From Chloroflexota bacterium (lineage in GTDB: Bacteria > Chloroflexota > Anaerolineae > Anaerolineales > Anaerolineaceae): a DNA stretch of 6,798 nt. Made by a program: the position numbers and the translations under genes. The stretch's first letter is position 1, and every line of letters starts with the position of its first letter. Positions 1 through 6,080 of the stretch are shown in pieces. A model generated the notes under the pieces. It made no database searches. It was not told the DNA's origin and saw only the letters and a list, made by a program, of their open reading frames with translations. The stretch is from positions 1 to 6,798 of the forward strand of contig JAJYJF010000121.1 in assembly GCA_021796375.1 (NCBI GenBank), read 5' to 3'.

Positions 1-78
1 GTTCAGTACGCAGAGAGCTCGCCTGAACCGGCCCCGGAATCGCTCTTTGAGGATATCTACACGGAAGGTGATGCATGA
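1..78 (+). CDS. 2-oxoacid dehydrogenase E1 component, alpha subunit (3' end only)
   Basis: The first 25 codons read in frame 1 to a TGA at 76-78. The end of the product contains AESSPEPAPESLFEDIY. This matches the usual C-terminus of E1 alpha subunits of pyruvate/acetoin-type dehydrogenases, an A-E-x-S-P-E-P-x-P-E stretch followed by L-(Y/F)-x-D-(V/I)-Y. The stop overlaps the ATG of the E1 beta gene as ATGA, so the two are translationally coupled, as expected for the subunits of one alpha2beta2 thiamine-diphosphate decarboxylase. The rest of the gene, including the thiamine-diphosphate site, lies outside the window. The short tail does not allow a choice between pyruvate, acetoin and branched-chain 2-oxoacid as substrate. 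Confidence 0.85.
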   Translation, partial: VQYAESSPEPAPESLFEDIYTEGDA

Positions 79-1055
79 CCCCGAGGACACTGACGTACCG
101 CCAGGCGGTTGCGGAGGCGCTGGCCGAGGAAATGCGGCGCGACCCCGAGGTCTTCTTGATGGGCGAAGATGTCGGCAGACATGGGGGGGCGTTTGCGGCT
201 ACCAAGGGTTTGTTTGCCGAGTTTGGCGGGGAACGGGTGCGCGATACCCCGATCAGCGAATCGGTGATCGTCGGTGCTGGAGTGGGCGCGGCACTGATGG
301 GGATGCGCCCGGTGGTTGAAATCATGTACATGGATTTCATCAGCATGGCGATGGATTCTATCGTCAACCAGGCAGCTAAGGTGAAATATATGTTCGGCGG
401 CCACGCAGTGGTTCCGCTGACCATCCGCACCGCGTTTGGCGCCGGGCGTGGCAACGCCGCCCAACACAGCCAATCCCTGGAGACCTGGTTCACCCTGATC
501 CCCGGGCTGCAGGTGGTGATGCCCGCCACCCCGTACGATGCCAAAGGCCTGCTGAAAGCCGCCATCCGGGAGGATAATCCGGTCATCGTGATTGAAAACA
601 AGCTGCTTTATCCCGAATCCGGAGTGGTCCCTGAAGAGGAATACATCGTGCCAATCGGGAAGGCTGCCATCCGCCGCCAGGGAAAGGATCTCACCCTGAT
701 CGCAACCAGCCGGATGTGCATGATGGCGGAAAAAGCCATCCAGAAGCTAGGTCCCCTGGGAATCGATATCGAGATGATCGACCCGCGGACGCTGAAACCG
801 CTGGATATGGAAACCATCAGCGCTTCAGTCAAGAAGACCCATAAGGTCGTGGTGGTGAGTGAGAGCCACCGCACGGGCGGCATTACCAACGAGCTTGCGG
901 CGCGCATCATGGACGACTGCTTCTACGAACTGGATGCGCCGGTGATTCGCGTCGCGGCGGAGGACGTACCGATCCCATACAACCGCGCGCTCGAGGCAGA
1001 TGCCATCCCGAACGAGCACGATATCATTCGCGCGATCCAGGAATTGATGAAATAA
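75..1055 (+). CDS. 2-oxoacid dehydrogenase E1 component, beta subunit (pyruvate/acetoin type)
   Basis: This 326-residue protein has the usual family length (about 325) and looks intact. With E1 alpha it decarboxylates a 2-oxoacid (or cleaves acetoin) on thiamine diphosphate and passes the acyl group to the lipoyl arm of E2, in the cytoplasm. The N-terminal pyrimidine-binding transketolase domain contains LTYRQAVAEAL (about residues 5-16), the MGEDVG motif (about 29-34), and DTPISE with the conserved glutamate E62 that activates the thiamine aminopyrimidine. It continues with AAQHSQSLE around H131, then PGLQVVMPATPYDAKGLL. The C-terminal transketolase domain (about 195-320) holds IDPRTLKPLD and VVVSESHRTGG. 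The start at 75 is preceded by GGAAGG (63-68), six bases from the ATG, and overlaps the E1 alpha stop. It could be pdhB, acoB or bkdB-like; these are hard to separate by eye, and pyruvate or acetoin type seems likeliest. No E2 gene follows directly. Confidence 0.93.
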   Translation: MTPRTLTYRQAVAEALAEEMRRDPEVFLMGEDVGRHGGAFAATKGLFAEFGGERVRDTPISESVIVGAGVGAALMGMRPVVEIMYMDFISMAMDSIVNQAAKVKYMFGGHAVVPLTIRTAFGAGRGNAAQHSQSLETWFTLIPGLQVVMPATPYDAKGLLKAAIREDNPVIVIENKLLYPESGVVPEEEYIVPIGKAAIRRQGKDLTLIATSRMCMMAEKAIQKLGPLGIDIEMIDPRTLKPLDMETISASVKKTHKVVVVSESHRTGGITNELAARIMDDCFYELDAPVIRVAAEDVPIPYNRALEADAIPNEHDIIRAIQELMK

Positions 1056-1095
1056 GCCAATCCAGAGACCGGCTCCGCCGCCAGTTTCTGATCGT

Positions 1096-1124
1096 TAATC
1101 ATGGAGCGCCGCTTTAGGTATATT
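1096..1124 (+). promoter_or_regulatory. possible sigma70-like promoter before the RraA remnant
   Basis: TATATT at 1119-1124 matches the -10 consensus at five of six bases. With a 17-base spacer, the -35 candidate is TAATCA at 1096-1101, a poor match at three of six. It lies in the AT-richer gap after the E1 beta stop, directly before the RraA remnant. The -10 would overlap the most likely former start codon of that gene, which counts against it. The call rests on pattern alone. Confidence 0.2.
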
Positions 1125-1676
1125 CTCTGCTGAGACCCTCGCCCGCCTGCGGGGTTTTGATCCCCCGACCATTTGCAAAACGATCGATCAGTTCGGGGTC
1201 CGGCCGCGTGTGAATGGGTTTTTGGGCGGGCGCTTCCGGTCTGGCTTCCCGGATGTGCGCGCGGCCGTACGCTGCGCCGCAACGGCCACGTTCCGGTCCT
1301 CGGCGCCGCCCCTACACGGTTCGGAGTTCTGGGATGCGATCGAAACTCAGGCGGCGCGTATTGCCGATCTCTCCGGGCCGCCAATCGTGGACTTCCAGGA
1401 TCCGGATAGCCTGGCGGCTGCGGCGCCTGCGGGGAAATCCTGTGCAGCGCGTACCCGTCGATAGGCGTGGCCGGCTGCCTCACCTCGGGGGCGGGGCGCG
1501 GCCTGGAGCAGGTATATAAAATCGGATTCCCGGTCTTCACCCGCGGAACCACGCGTTCTCACGGGTGATGCCATACGCCGAAAACCCACATGCCGGTCCG
1601 GGTGGGTGGGATCGCGGTCTATCCTGACGGCCTGCTCCATGCCGACGTAAATTCGGAAAACCGATGCCCAGATGAA
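1120..1676 (+). pseudogene. RraA-family (HMG/CHA aldolase-like) pseudogene, frameshifted and truncated
   Basis: Two frames together spell an RraA-like protein (the family of 4-hydroxy-4-methyl-2-oxoglutarate aldolase, oxaloacetate decarboxylase and the RNase E inhibitor RraA). Frame one, from about 1120, contains FDPPTICKTIDQFGVRPR, then TATFRSSAPP and GPPIVDFQDPDS. One base is lost somewhere in 1411-1433. The next frame then gives GEILCSAY, TSGAGRGLEQV, GFPVFTRGTTRSHG and, after a TGA at 1566-1568, MPVRVGGIAVYPDGLLHADV. The order and spacing fit the family throughout. Other damage: no ATG precedes the family start (ATA at 1120 may be a lost ATG), and the metal-binding Arg-Asp of the G-A-x-R-D motif is Arg-Gly (GGC at 1500). 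The family C-terminus, some 35-50 residues, is missing where the next gene begins. Several independent lesions make true decay more likely than sequencing error. The family assignment is firm; the original substrate is unknown. Confidence 0.85.
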
Positions 1677-3867
1677 AACTCCGCAGCGATTCCTCCTGGT
1701 TTTCTTGGCGGTCCTCGTGGCTTGCGTCGCACTGGCTCTGCGCGTCCGGGCAGTCCATCTGCTGCCGATCGACTATGATGAGGACGATTATCTCCGCGCC
1801 GGCCAGCAGTACGCCCAGGCCATCCAGAGCGGCGATTGGGCGGCGTTTACCCGCCTGAACTACCGCCCCGAGCACCCGCCCCTGGCGAAGATCGCCTACG
1901 GGCTGGCCCTGGTGCCCCTGCCCCGGGCCGCCGAGATCCCGGACCGGCCGACCACCGCCCCACCCGCTAAATCACTCCCGCAGCCTCACCTTGAAGTCGC
2001 GCGCCTGGTCGCCGCGGGGATGGGAACCCTCGAGGTGCTGCTCCTCGGCCTGCTGAGCCCGCTCGCCGGGCTGTTCCTGGCGGTAGAGACCTGGGAGATC
2101 AAATACACCAGCCAGGTGATGCTCGAGGCACTGCCCTCGCTGACCAGCCTGCTCATGGTCTTTGCCTATCTGCGGGCGAGAGGGAAGTGGGGATTCTGGA
2201 TGGTCCTTTCCGCCCTGGCGTTTGGCTGGACGGTCGCCGCCAAGTACCCGTACGGGCTGGTCGGGGCGGCCGTCCTCGGGCACTGGCTGGGATCCACCCT
2301 GCCGCCCGCGGAGGCTCGGCGGCCGGCCGGTCTGTGGCGCTGGGTCCGTCCGGCGCTGGCGTGGGCTGGGCTGGCCGCGGCGGTTTTCTTCCTGTGTGAC
2401 CCCTATCTCTGGCCCGATCCGGTGGGGCGGCTGTCGTCCTCCCTGCTCTACCACGGCGCCTACGCGGAGAGCCAGGCGGTGACGCAGGCCAACTACCCCG
2501 CCTGGCAGCCACTGGCCTGGCTGCTGGGCCCGGTTCCCTGGCATCCGGGAGTTTTCCTGATCAGCATCGACCTGGTCACCGCGCTGCTCGCGATCGCCGG
2601 CCTGCCGCGCCTCTGGCGGCGCCGGCGCGTTTTTGCCCTGTGGCTGGCGATCATGCTGGCTTTCCTGCTCGTCTGGCGGACCAAGTGGCCCCAGTACATC
2701 CTCATGCTGACCGCCCCGCTGTGCCTTTCTGCCGCGGAGGGCTTTCAGGCGCTGGTCATCGAGCAGCTGGGCGGAGCCATCCGCGGCTGGTTCGCCTCGC
2801 GGCTTCATTTCAACCGGAAATCCCTGGCGGGTCTCTGGAAGCAGAACCTGCGCGTCCTGCCCTGGCTGGCGCCGGGCGGCCTGGCCCTGCTCCTCCTGGC
2901 CTTTTTCCCGCTGCTCTACCAGGTAGCCATGGCGGGCACCGATTTCAGCGTCCATTCCTTCAGAGATGGACTGCAGGGCGGGGTTTTTCGCGAGGTCTGG
3001 CTGGGGATCACCGGCCAGGTGCGCCCGCTTGACGTGCAGGCGGGGAGGGATGGATCGTTAAGGCCCGTGGAGCAGCCCGGGGTCGGGAGAGGGAGCAGCA
3101 CCACGCGGACCAATGGGACCTTCTCGATGATCGAGGTTCATTACACGGGCCTGAACGTCGTCGGAAAGCTGCTCGGCAGCCTGGGCGGCGATTTGATCGC
3201 CTTTGAGCTGCTGTGGACCTTGCTCACGGTAGGGCTGCAAACTGCTCTCGGGCTGACGGTCGCGCTGGCCCTGAACCGCAGAGGTATCCGCTTCGCGGGC
3301 TTCTGGCGGGCGATCTATATTTTGCCCTGGGCGATCCCCGAGTTCGTGGGCGGTATGATCTGGGCGGCCATGGTGGAACCGGAGAATGGCTGGATCAGCC
3401 TGGCCCTGGGGAAAACCCTCAACTGGAGCAGCAATCCAAATACGGCGCTCGCCGTGCTGGTTGCCGCCGCGTTGTGGATGGGATGGCCGTTCATGATGCT
3501 GGCATCGGCCGCCGGGTTGAAGATGCTCCCCCAGGAGATCTATGATGCGGCGGCCATCGACGGCGCCGCCGGGTGGTCGCGCTTCCGCTGGGTGACCTGG
3601 CCGCTGCTGCTGCCGCTGCTGGCGCCGGCGATCATCATCCGCGCGATTTTTGCATTCAACCAGTTCTACCTGTTTTATATCCTCCACCCGCCGTACCCGC
3701 TGGTCACCCTCTCGTTTGTATCCTACACCTTTTTTGACCCGGGGCAGGGGAGGGGCGCCTTCGCGGTATCGGCGGCGGTCAACCTCTTCACAGTGGTTTT
3801 CCTCCTCTTGCTGGTGCTGTACCTGAACCGCTGGAACCACGCGGGCACGGAGGTGAGCTATGCGTGA
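1672..3867 (+). CDS. GT39/PMT-like membrane glycosyltransferase fused to MalF-type ABC sugar permease
   Basis: The 731-residue membrane protein has two recognisable parts. Residues 1-365 resemble GT39/PMT/ArnT-type transferases, which use polyprenyl-phosphate sugars: an N-terminal membrane helix (about 7-27), then acidic DYDEDDY at 34-40 where these enzymes carry their catalytic Asp/Glu loop. RPEHPPLAK follows at 65-73, then several hydrophobic helices and RTKWPQYILML (336-346). Residues from about 395 resemble MalF: a first helix ending in FPLLYQVAMAGTDFS (412-426), an outer loop of about 65 residues, then helices with ILPWAIPEF (550-558). The EAA loop EIYDAAAIDGAAG (622-634) docks the ATPase. 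The reading frame is continuous with no break at the joint. The start at 1672 is the first ATG after an in-frame TAA (1648) and fits the helix, but it lacks a good Shine-Dalgarno site. The gene overlaps malG by 8 bases, so the permease half almost certainly pairs with MalG. Whether the transferase half is active is not known. Confidence 0.85.
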   Translation: MKTPQRFLLVFLAVLVACVALALRVRAVHLLPIDYDEDDYLRAGQQYAQAIQSGDWAAFTRLNYRPEHPPLAKIAYGLALVPLPRAAEIPDRPTTAPPAKSLPQPHLEVARLVAAGMGTLEVLLLGLLSPLAGLFLAVETWEIKYTSQVMLEALPSLTSLLMVFAYLRARGKWGFWMVLSALAFGWTVAAKYPYGLVGAAVLGHWLGSTLPPAEARRPAGLWRWVRPALAWAGLAAAVFFLCDPYLWPDPVGRLSSSLLYHGAYAESQAVTQANYPAWQPLAWLLGPVPWHPGVFLISIDLVTALLAIAGLPRLWRRRRVFALWLAIMLAFLLVWRTKWPQYILMLTAPLCLSAAEGFQALVIEQLGGAIRGWFASRLHFNRKSLAGLWKQNLRVLPWLAPGGLALLLLAFFPLLYQVAMAGTDFSVHSFRDGLQGGVFREVWLGITGQVRPLDVQAGRDGSLRPVEQPGVGRGSSTTRTNGTFSMIEVHYTGLNVVGKLLGSLGGDLIAFELLWTLLTVGLQTALGLTVALALNRRGIRFAGFWRAIYILPWAIPEFVGGMIWAAMVEPENGWISLALGKTLNWSSNPNTALAVLVAAALWMGWPFMMLASAAGLKMLPQEIYDAAAIDGAAGWSRFRWVTWPLLLPLLAPAIIIRAIFAFNQFYLFYILHPPYPLVTLSFVSYTFFDPGQGRGAFAVSAAVNLFTVVFLLLLVLYLNRWNHAGTEVSYA
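3849..3856 (+). promoter_or_regulatory. strong Shine-Dalgarno site for the MalG-type gene
   Basis: GGAGGTGA lies inside the last codons of the upstream permease gene. The GGAGG core ends six bases before the ATG at 3860. It fixes that start and indicates translational coupling across the 8-base overlap, as expected for two subunits needed in equal amounts. Confidence 0.85.
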
Positions 3868-4705
3868 GGCAAAGCGCTGGGAGCAGGTGCTTTACCAGGT
3901 CGGGTTCCTGTGCCTGGGCCTGGTCGTCCTGGTTCCCCTCTGGATGCTGGTTCAAATGGCGTTCGACCAGTCGCTGATGGGCTGGCCGCTGCATTTTCGG
4001 ATCGTGCCGAAAGTCTTTTCCCTGGAGGCATTCGCCCATATCTGGCGGCAGGCCGGGCAGTCGGTGTCTTTCCTGGACGCGCTCAGGAACAGCCTGATTG
4101 TCTCGGGCGGATCAGCCCTGCTGGCGGTCGGCCTGGGGGCGTCGATGGCGTATGCCTTTGCGCGCTACCGCTTCAGCGGCCGGCGGATCGGGATGTACGG
4201 CCTGCTGCTGGGCGTCCTCCTACCGCCGGTCGCCTTGATGACCCCGCTCTACGTCCTGCTGACGATCCTTCAGATTCGCACCTCGCTCCTCGGCCTGGTG
4301 GTGGTGTATACGTCCTTCTCCATGCCGTTCTGTGTCTGGAACATGCGCGCCGCTTTCCAGACGACCCCGCGCGAGCTGGAAGAGGCGGCGTTCATCGACG
4401 GCGCGGGGCAGTTTATGGCGTTTCTGCGCGTCGCGCTTCCGGTGGCGATGCCCTCCATCGCGGTGGCCGGGCTGATGGCCTTCCTCACCGGCTACACGGA
4501 GTTCGTCATGGCCTGGTTGTTCATCGACAGCAGCAGCCAGGTGACGCTGGCCATGGCCCTCACGGGAATGATCGGATCGGGCGGGACCTCCTGGAACCTG
4601 CTGGCAGCCCTGGCACTCTTGATGAGCCTGCCGGTGGTGATCGTATTCTTGCTGCTCCAGCGGTACATCCTGAACAACCTGCTCCTGGGGAGTCCTGGCG
4701 GCTAG
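3860..4705 (+). CDS. MalG-type ABC sugar transporter permease
   Basis: This 281-residue inner-membrane protein has normal length for the carbohydrate uptake (CUT1) MalG family. A first helix spans about 12-34, and GWPLHF followed by LEAFAHIW sits in the usual outer segment. LRNSLIVSGGSALLAVGLG begins the permease core, and AYAFARYRFSGRR is the typical loop. The EAA loop ELEEAAFIDGAGQ is at residues 172-184, with the conserved glycine at 181; it contacts the MalK-like ATPase. The end, LLQRYILNNLLLG, resembles the MalG C-terminal tail, so the TAG at 4703-4705 is a natural stop. It overlaps the fused glycosyltransferase/MalF gene and would form the heterodimeric pore with it. No binding protein or ATPase gene is present, so the solute cannot be named. 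A sugar or sugar-like compound is the family expectation. Confidence 0.92.
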   Translation: MREAKRWEQVLYQVGFLCLGLVVLVPLWMLVQMAFDQSLMGWPLHFRIVPKVFSLEAFAHIWRQAGQSVSFLDALRNSLIVSGGSALLAVGLGASMAYAFARYRFSGRRIGMYGLLLGVLLPPVALMTPLYVLLTILQIRTSLLGLVVVYTSFSMPFCVWNMRAAFQTTPRELEEAAFIDGAGQFMAFLRVALPVAMPSIAVAGLMAFLTGYTEFVMAWLFIDSSSQVTLAMALTGMIGSGGTSWNLLAALALLMSLPVVIVFLLLQRYILNNLLLGSPGG

Positions 4706-4716
4706 GTGGGGGAAAA

Positions 4717-4741
4717 GCGCTCAAGAAACGGCTTGCAGCGC
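4717..4741 (+). terminator. hairpin after the permease operon, without a T run
   Basis: GCGCTCAAG (4717-4725) pairs with CTTG-c-AGCGC (4732-4741), giving nine base pairs with one bulged C and the loop AAACGG. It begins 11 bases after the malG stop. No T-rich tract follows, so it is not a classical intrinsic terminator. It may protect the transcript's 3' end or act weakly as a terminator between the transporter genes and ptsI. Confidence 0.4.
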
Positions 4742-4787
4742 GCGTTGTGATCCTCGGCCCCTTCCCAACTTCGAACCGGGTTGGCAT

Positions 4788-4793
4788 TACAAT
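4788..4793 (+). promoter_or_regulatory. possible -10 element before ptsI
   Basis: TACAAT matches the -10 consensus at five of six bases and sits in the only AT-rich stretch of the malG-ptsI gap (about 4786-4800). No convincing -35 box is found 16-18 bases upstream, where CCAACT lies at 4765-4770. Initiation here would leave a leader of only about 18 bases before the ATG. Separate transcription of ptsI is therefore possible but weakly supported. Confidence 0.25.
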
Positions 4794-4802
4794 TAAAAAG
4801 AA

Positions 4803-4808
4803 GGGAGG
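4803..4808 (+). promoter_or_regulatory. Shine-Dalgarno site that selects the ptsI ATG at 4818
   Basis: GGGAGG ends nine bases before the ATG at 4818. An in-frame GTG at 4812 would have only three bases of spacing, and it would add two residues before the family-typical start leading to L-x-G-I-P-A-S-P-G. The ATG at 4818 is therefore the better start. Confidence 0.7.
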
Positions 4809-4817
4809 TAGGTGAGG

Positions 4818-6035
4818 ATGGCTGCACAAATTCTACAGGGCATTCCTGCTTCTCCCGGCTTCGCCAGCGGGCCGTGCTTCTGGATGGCTTCCCAGGAGGT
4901 TGAAGTCCAGCGGGTCTGGGGGGTGGATCCGGCGGCTGAAATCGCGCGCCTGGATCGCGCCCTGGAAGAAGCCGGCCAGCAGGTTCAGGCCGTCCTGCGC
5001 GAAGCCGGGCAGAAGCTGAAACCTGAAGACGCGGCGATCTTCGAGGCTCACCTGCTCATCCTGCAAGATCCGGATTTGACCGACATGGTGCGGTCGCGAA
5101 TTCGCGAGGAACGACTCAACGTCGAGGCTGCCTGGGCAGACGCGGTCGAGTCTTACGCGCAAACCCTGGCGGGGATGGAAAACGAATACTTCGCGGCGCG
5201 CGCCGCGGACGTGCGCGATATCGGCCGGCGGGTGCTCCGCATTCTTTATCACCTTCCGGATGTCGATCTCAGCCGCCTGGCGGCCCCGGTGGTGATCCTC
5301 GCCCGAGATCTGACCCCCTCCGATACCGTCAGGCTGGATAAGCAGCGCGTGCTGGCCTTCTGCACCGCGGAGGGCGGCCCGACCTCGCATACCGCGATCC
5401 TCGCCAAAAGCCTGGGGCTGCACGCCGTGGTCGGCCTGGGAGAGGGGCTCGCCGGCGTGCCTTCCGGCGCCGCGCTGCTGGTCGACGGCGGGCAGGGTCA
5501 GCTGATCGTCGAGCCGGACGATGCCCTGCGGAAGGGTTTTGAAGCCCGGCGCGCCGGGCTGCAGGCGCTGCGCGATGCCGAGCTGCTCGGCGCGCGGGAG
5601 CCCGCCGTCACCCTGGACGGTTGCCGGGTGGAGGTGGCGGCCAACATCGGCGGGGTGGAGGATGCCAGGCAAGCGCTGAAAAACGGCGCGGAAGCGGTGG
5701 GGTTGTTCCGCACGGAGTTCCTCTACCTGGACCGCCAGAAAGCCCCGGACGAAGCGGAGCAGTTCGAAGCCTATTCCGCGGTCATGCAGGTGATGGCGGA
5801 CCGTCCCGTGGTCGTGCGCACGATGGACATCGGCGGCGATAAGGAGCTGCCCTATCTCGATCTGGGACGCGAGGCAAACCCGTTCCTCGGCTACCGGGCG
5901 ATCCGCATCTCGCTGGCTGAGCCGGAAATCTTCAAGGTGCAGCTGCGGGCGCTGCTGCGCTCGGGAAGCGGGCATGACCTGCGCATCATGTTCCCGATGA
6001 TCGCCTCCCTCGAAGAGGTTCGCCAGGCCCGGTAG
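4818..6035 (+). CDS. ptsI: enzyme I 5' fragment (N-terminal, phosphohistidine and half of the PEP domain)
   Basis: This is the open part before the TAG: 405 residues. It keeps the HPr-binding region, H191, R298 and R334. It lacks the glutamate, asparagine, aspartate and cysteine that complete the PEP site. A free N-terminal half of enzyme I can exchange phosphate with HPr in known systems but cannot be charged from PEP. If translation stops here, the product should therefore be inactive in PEP-dependent phosphorylation. The barrel is cut in the middle, which also predicts poor folding. Confidence 0.8.
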   Translation: MAAQILQGIPASPGFASGPCFWMASQEVEVQRVWGVDPAAEIARLDRALEEAGQQVQAVLREAGQKLKPEDAAIFEAHLLILQDPDLTDMVRSRIREERLNVEAAWADAVESYAQTLAGMENEYFAARAADVRDIGRRVLRILYHLPDVDLSRLAAPVVILARDLTPSDTVRLDKQRVLAFCTAEGGPTSHTAILAKSLGLHAVVGLGEGLAGVPSGAALLVDGGQGQLIVEPDDALRKGFEARRAGLQALRDAELLGAREPAVTLDGCRVEVAANIGGVEDARQALKNGAEAVGLFRTEFLYLDRQKAPDEAEQFEAYSAVMQVMADRPVVVRTMDIGGDKELPYLDLGREANPFLGYRAIRISLAEPEIFKVQLRALLRSGSGHDLRIMFPMIASLEEVRQAR

Positions 6036-6080
6036 CTGCTGGCCGACGCCCGCCAGGAGCTGATAGACGCCCGGCAGCCC

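Noticed and set aside
1972..2955. 327-residue minus-strand frame opposite the glycosyltransferase
   Set aside because: The composition is low in complexity (Gln, Arg, Gly, Pro) with no hydrophobic core. It mirrors the real membrane protein.
4755..4790. tRNA T-arm-like GGTTCGAAG on the minus strand
   Set aside because: No matching acceptor, D arm or anticodon arm lies at tRNA distances.
3910..4815. 301-residue + frame overlapping malG
   Set aside because: The translation is Arg, Gly and Pro-rich and shows no motif. MalG in the other frame has a clear EAA loop and Shine-Dalgarno site.
6033..6035. Pyrrolysine or programmed readthrough at the ptsI TAG
   Set aside because: The position is not catalytic and no special downstream structure or known readthrough context is evident. 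Mutation, ordinary suppression or a base error is simpler.
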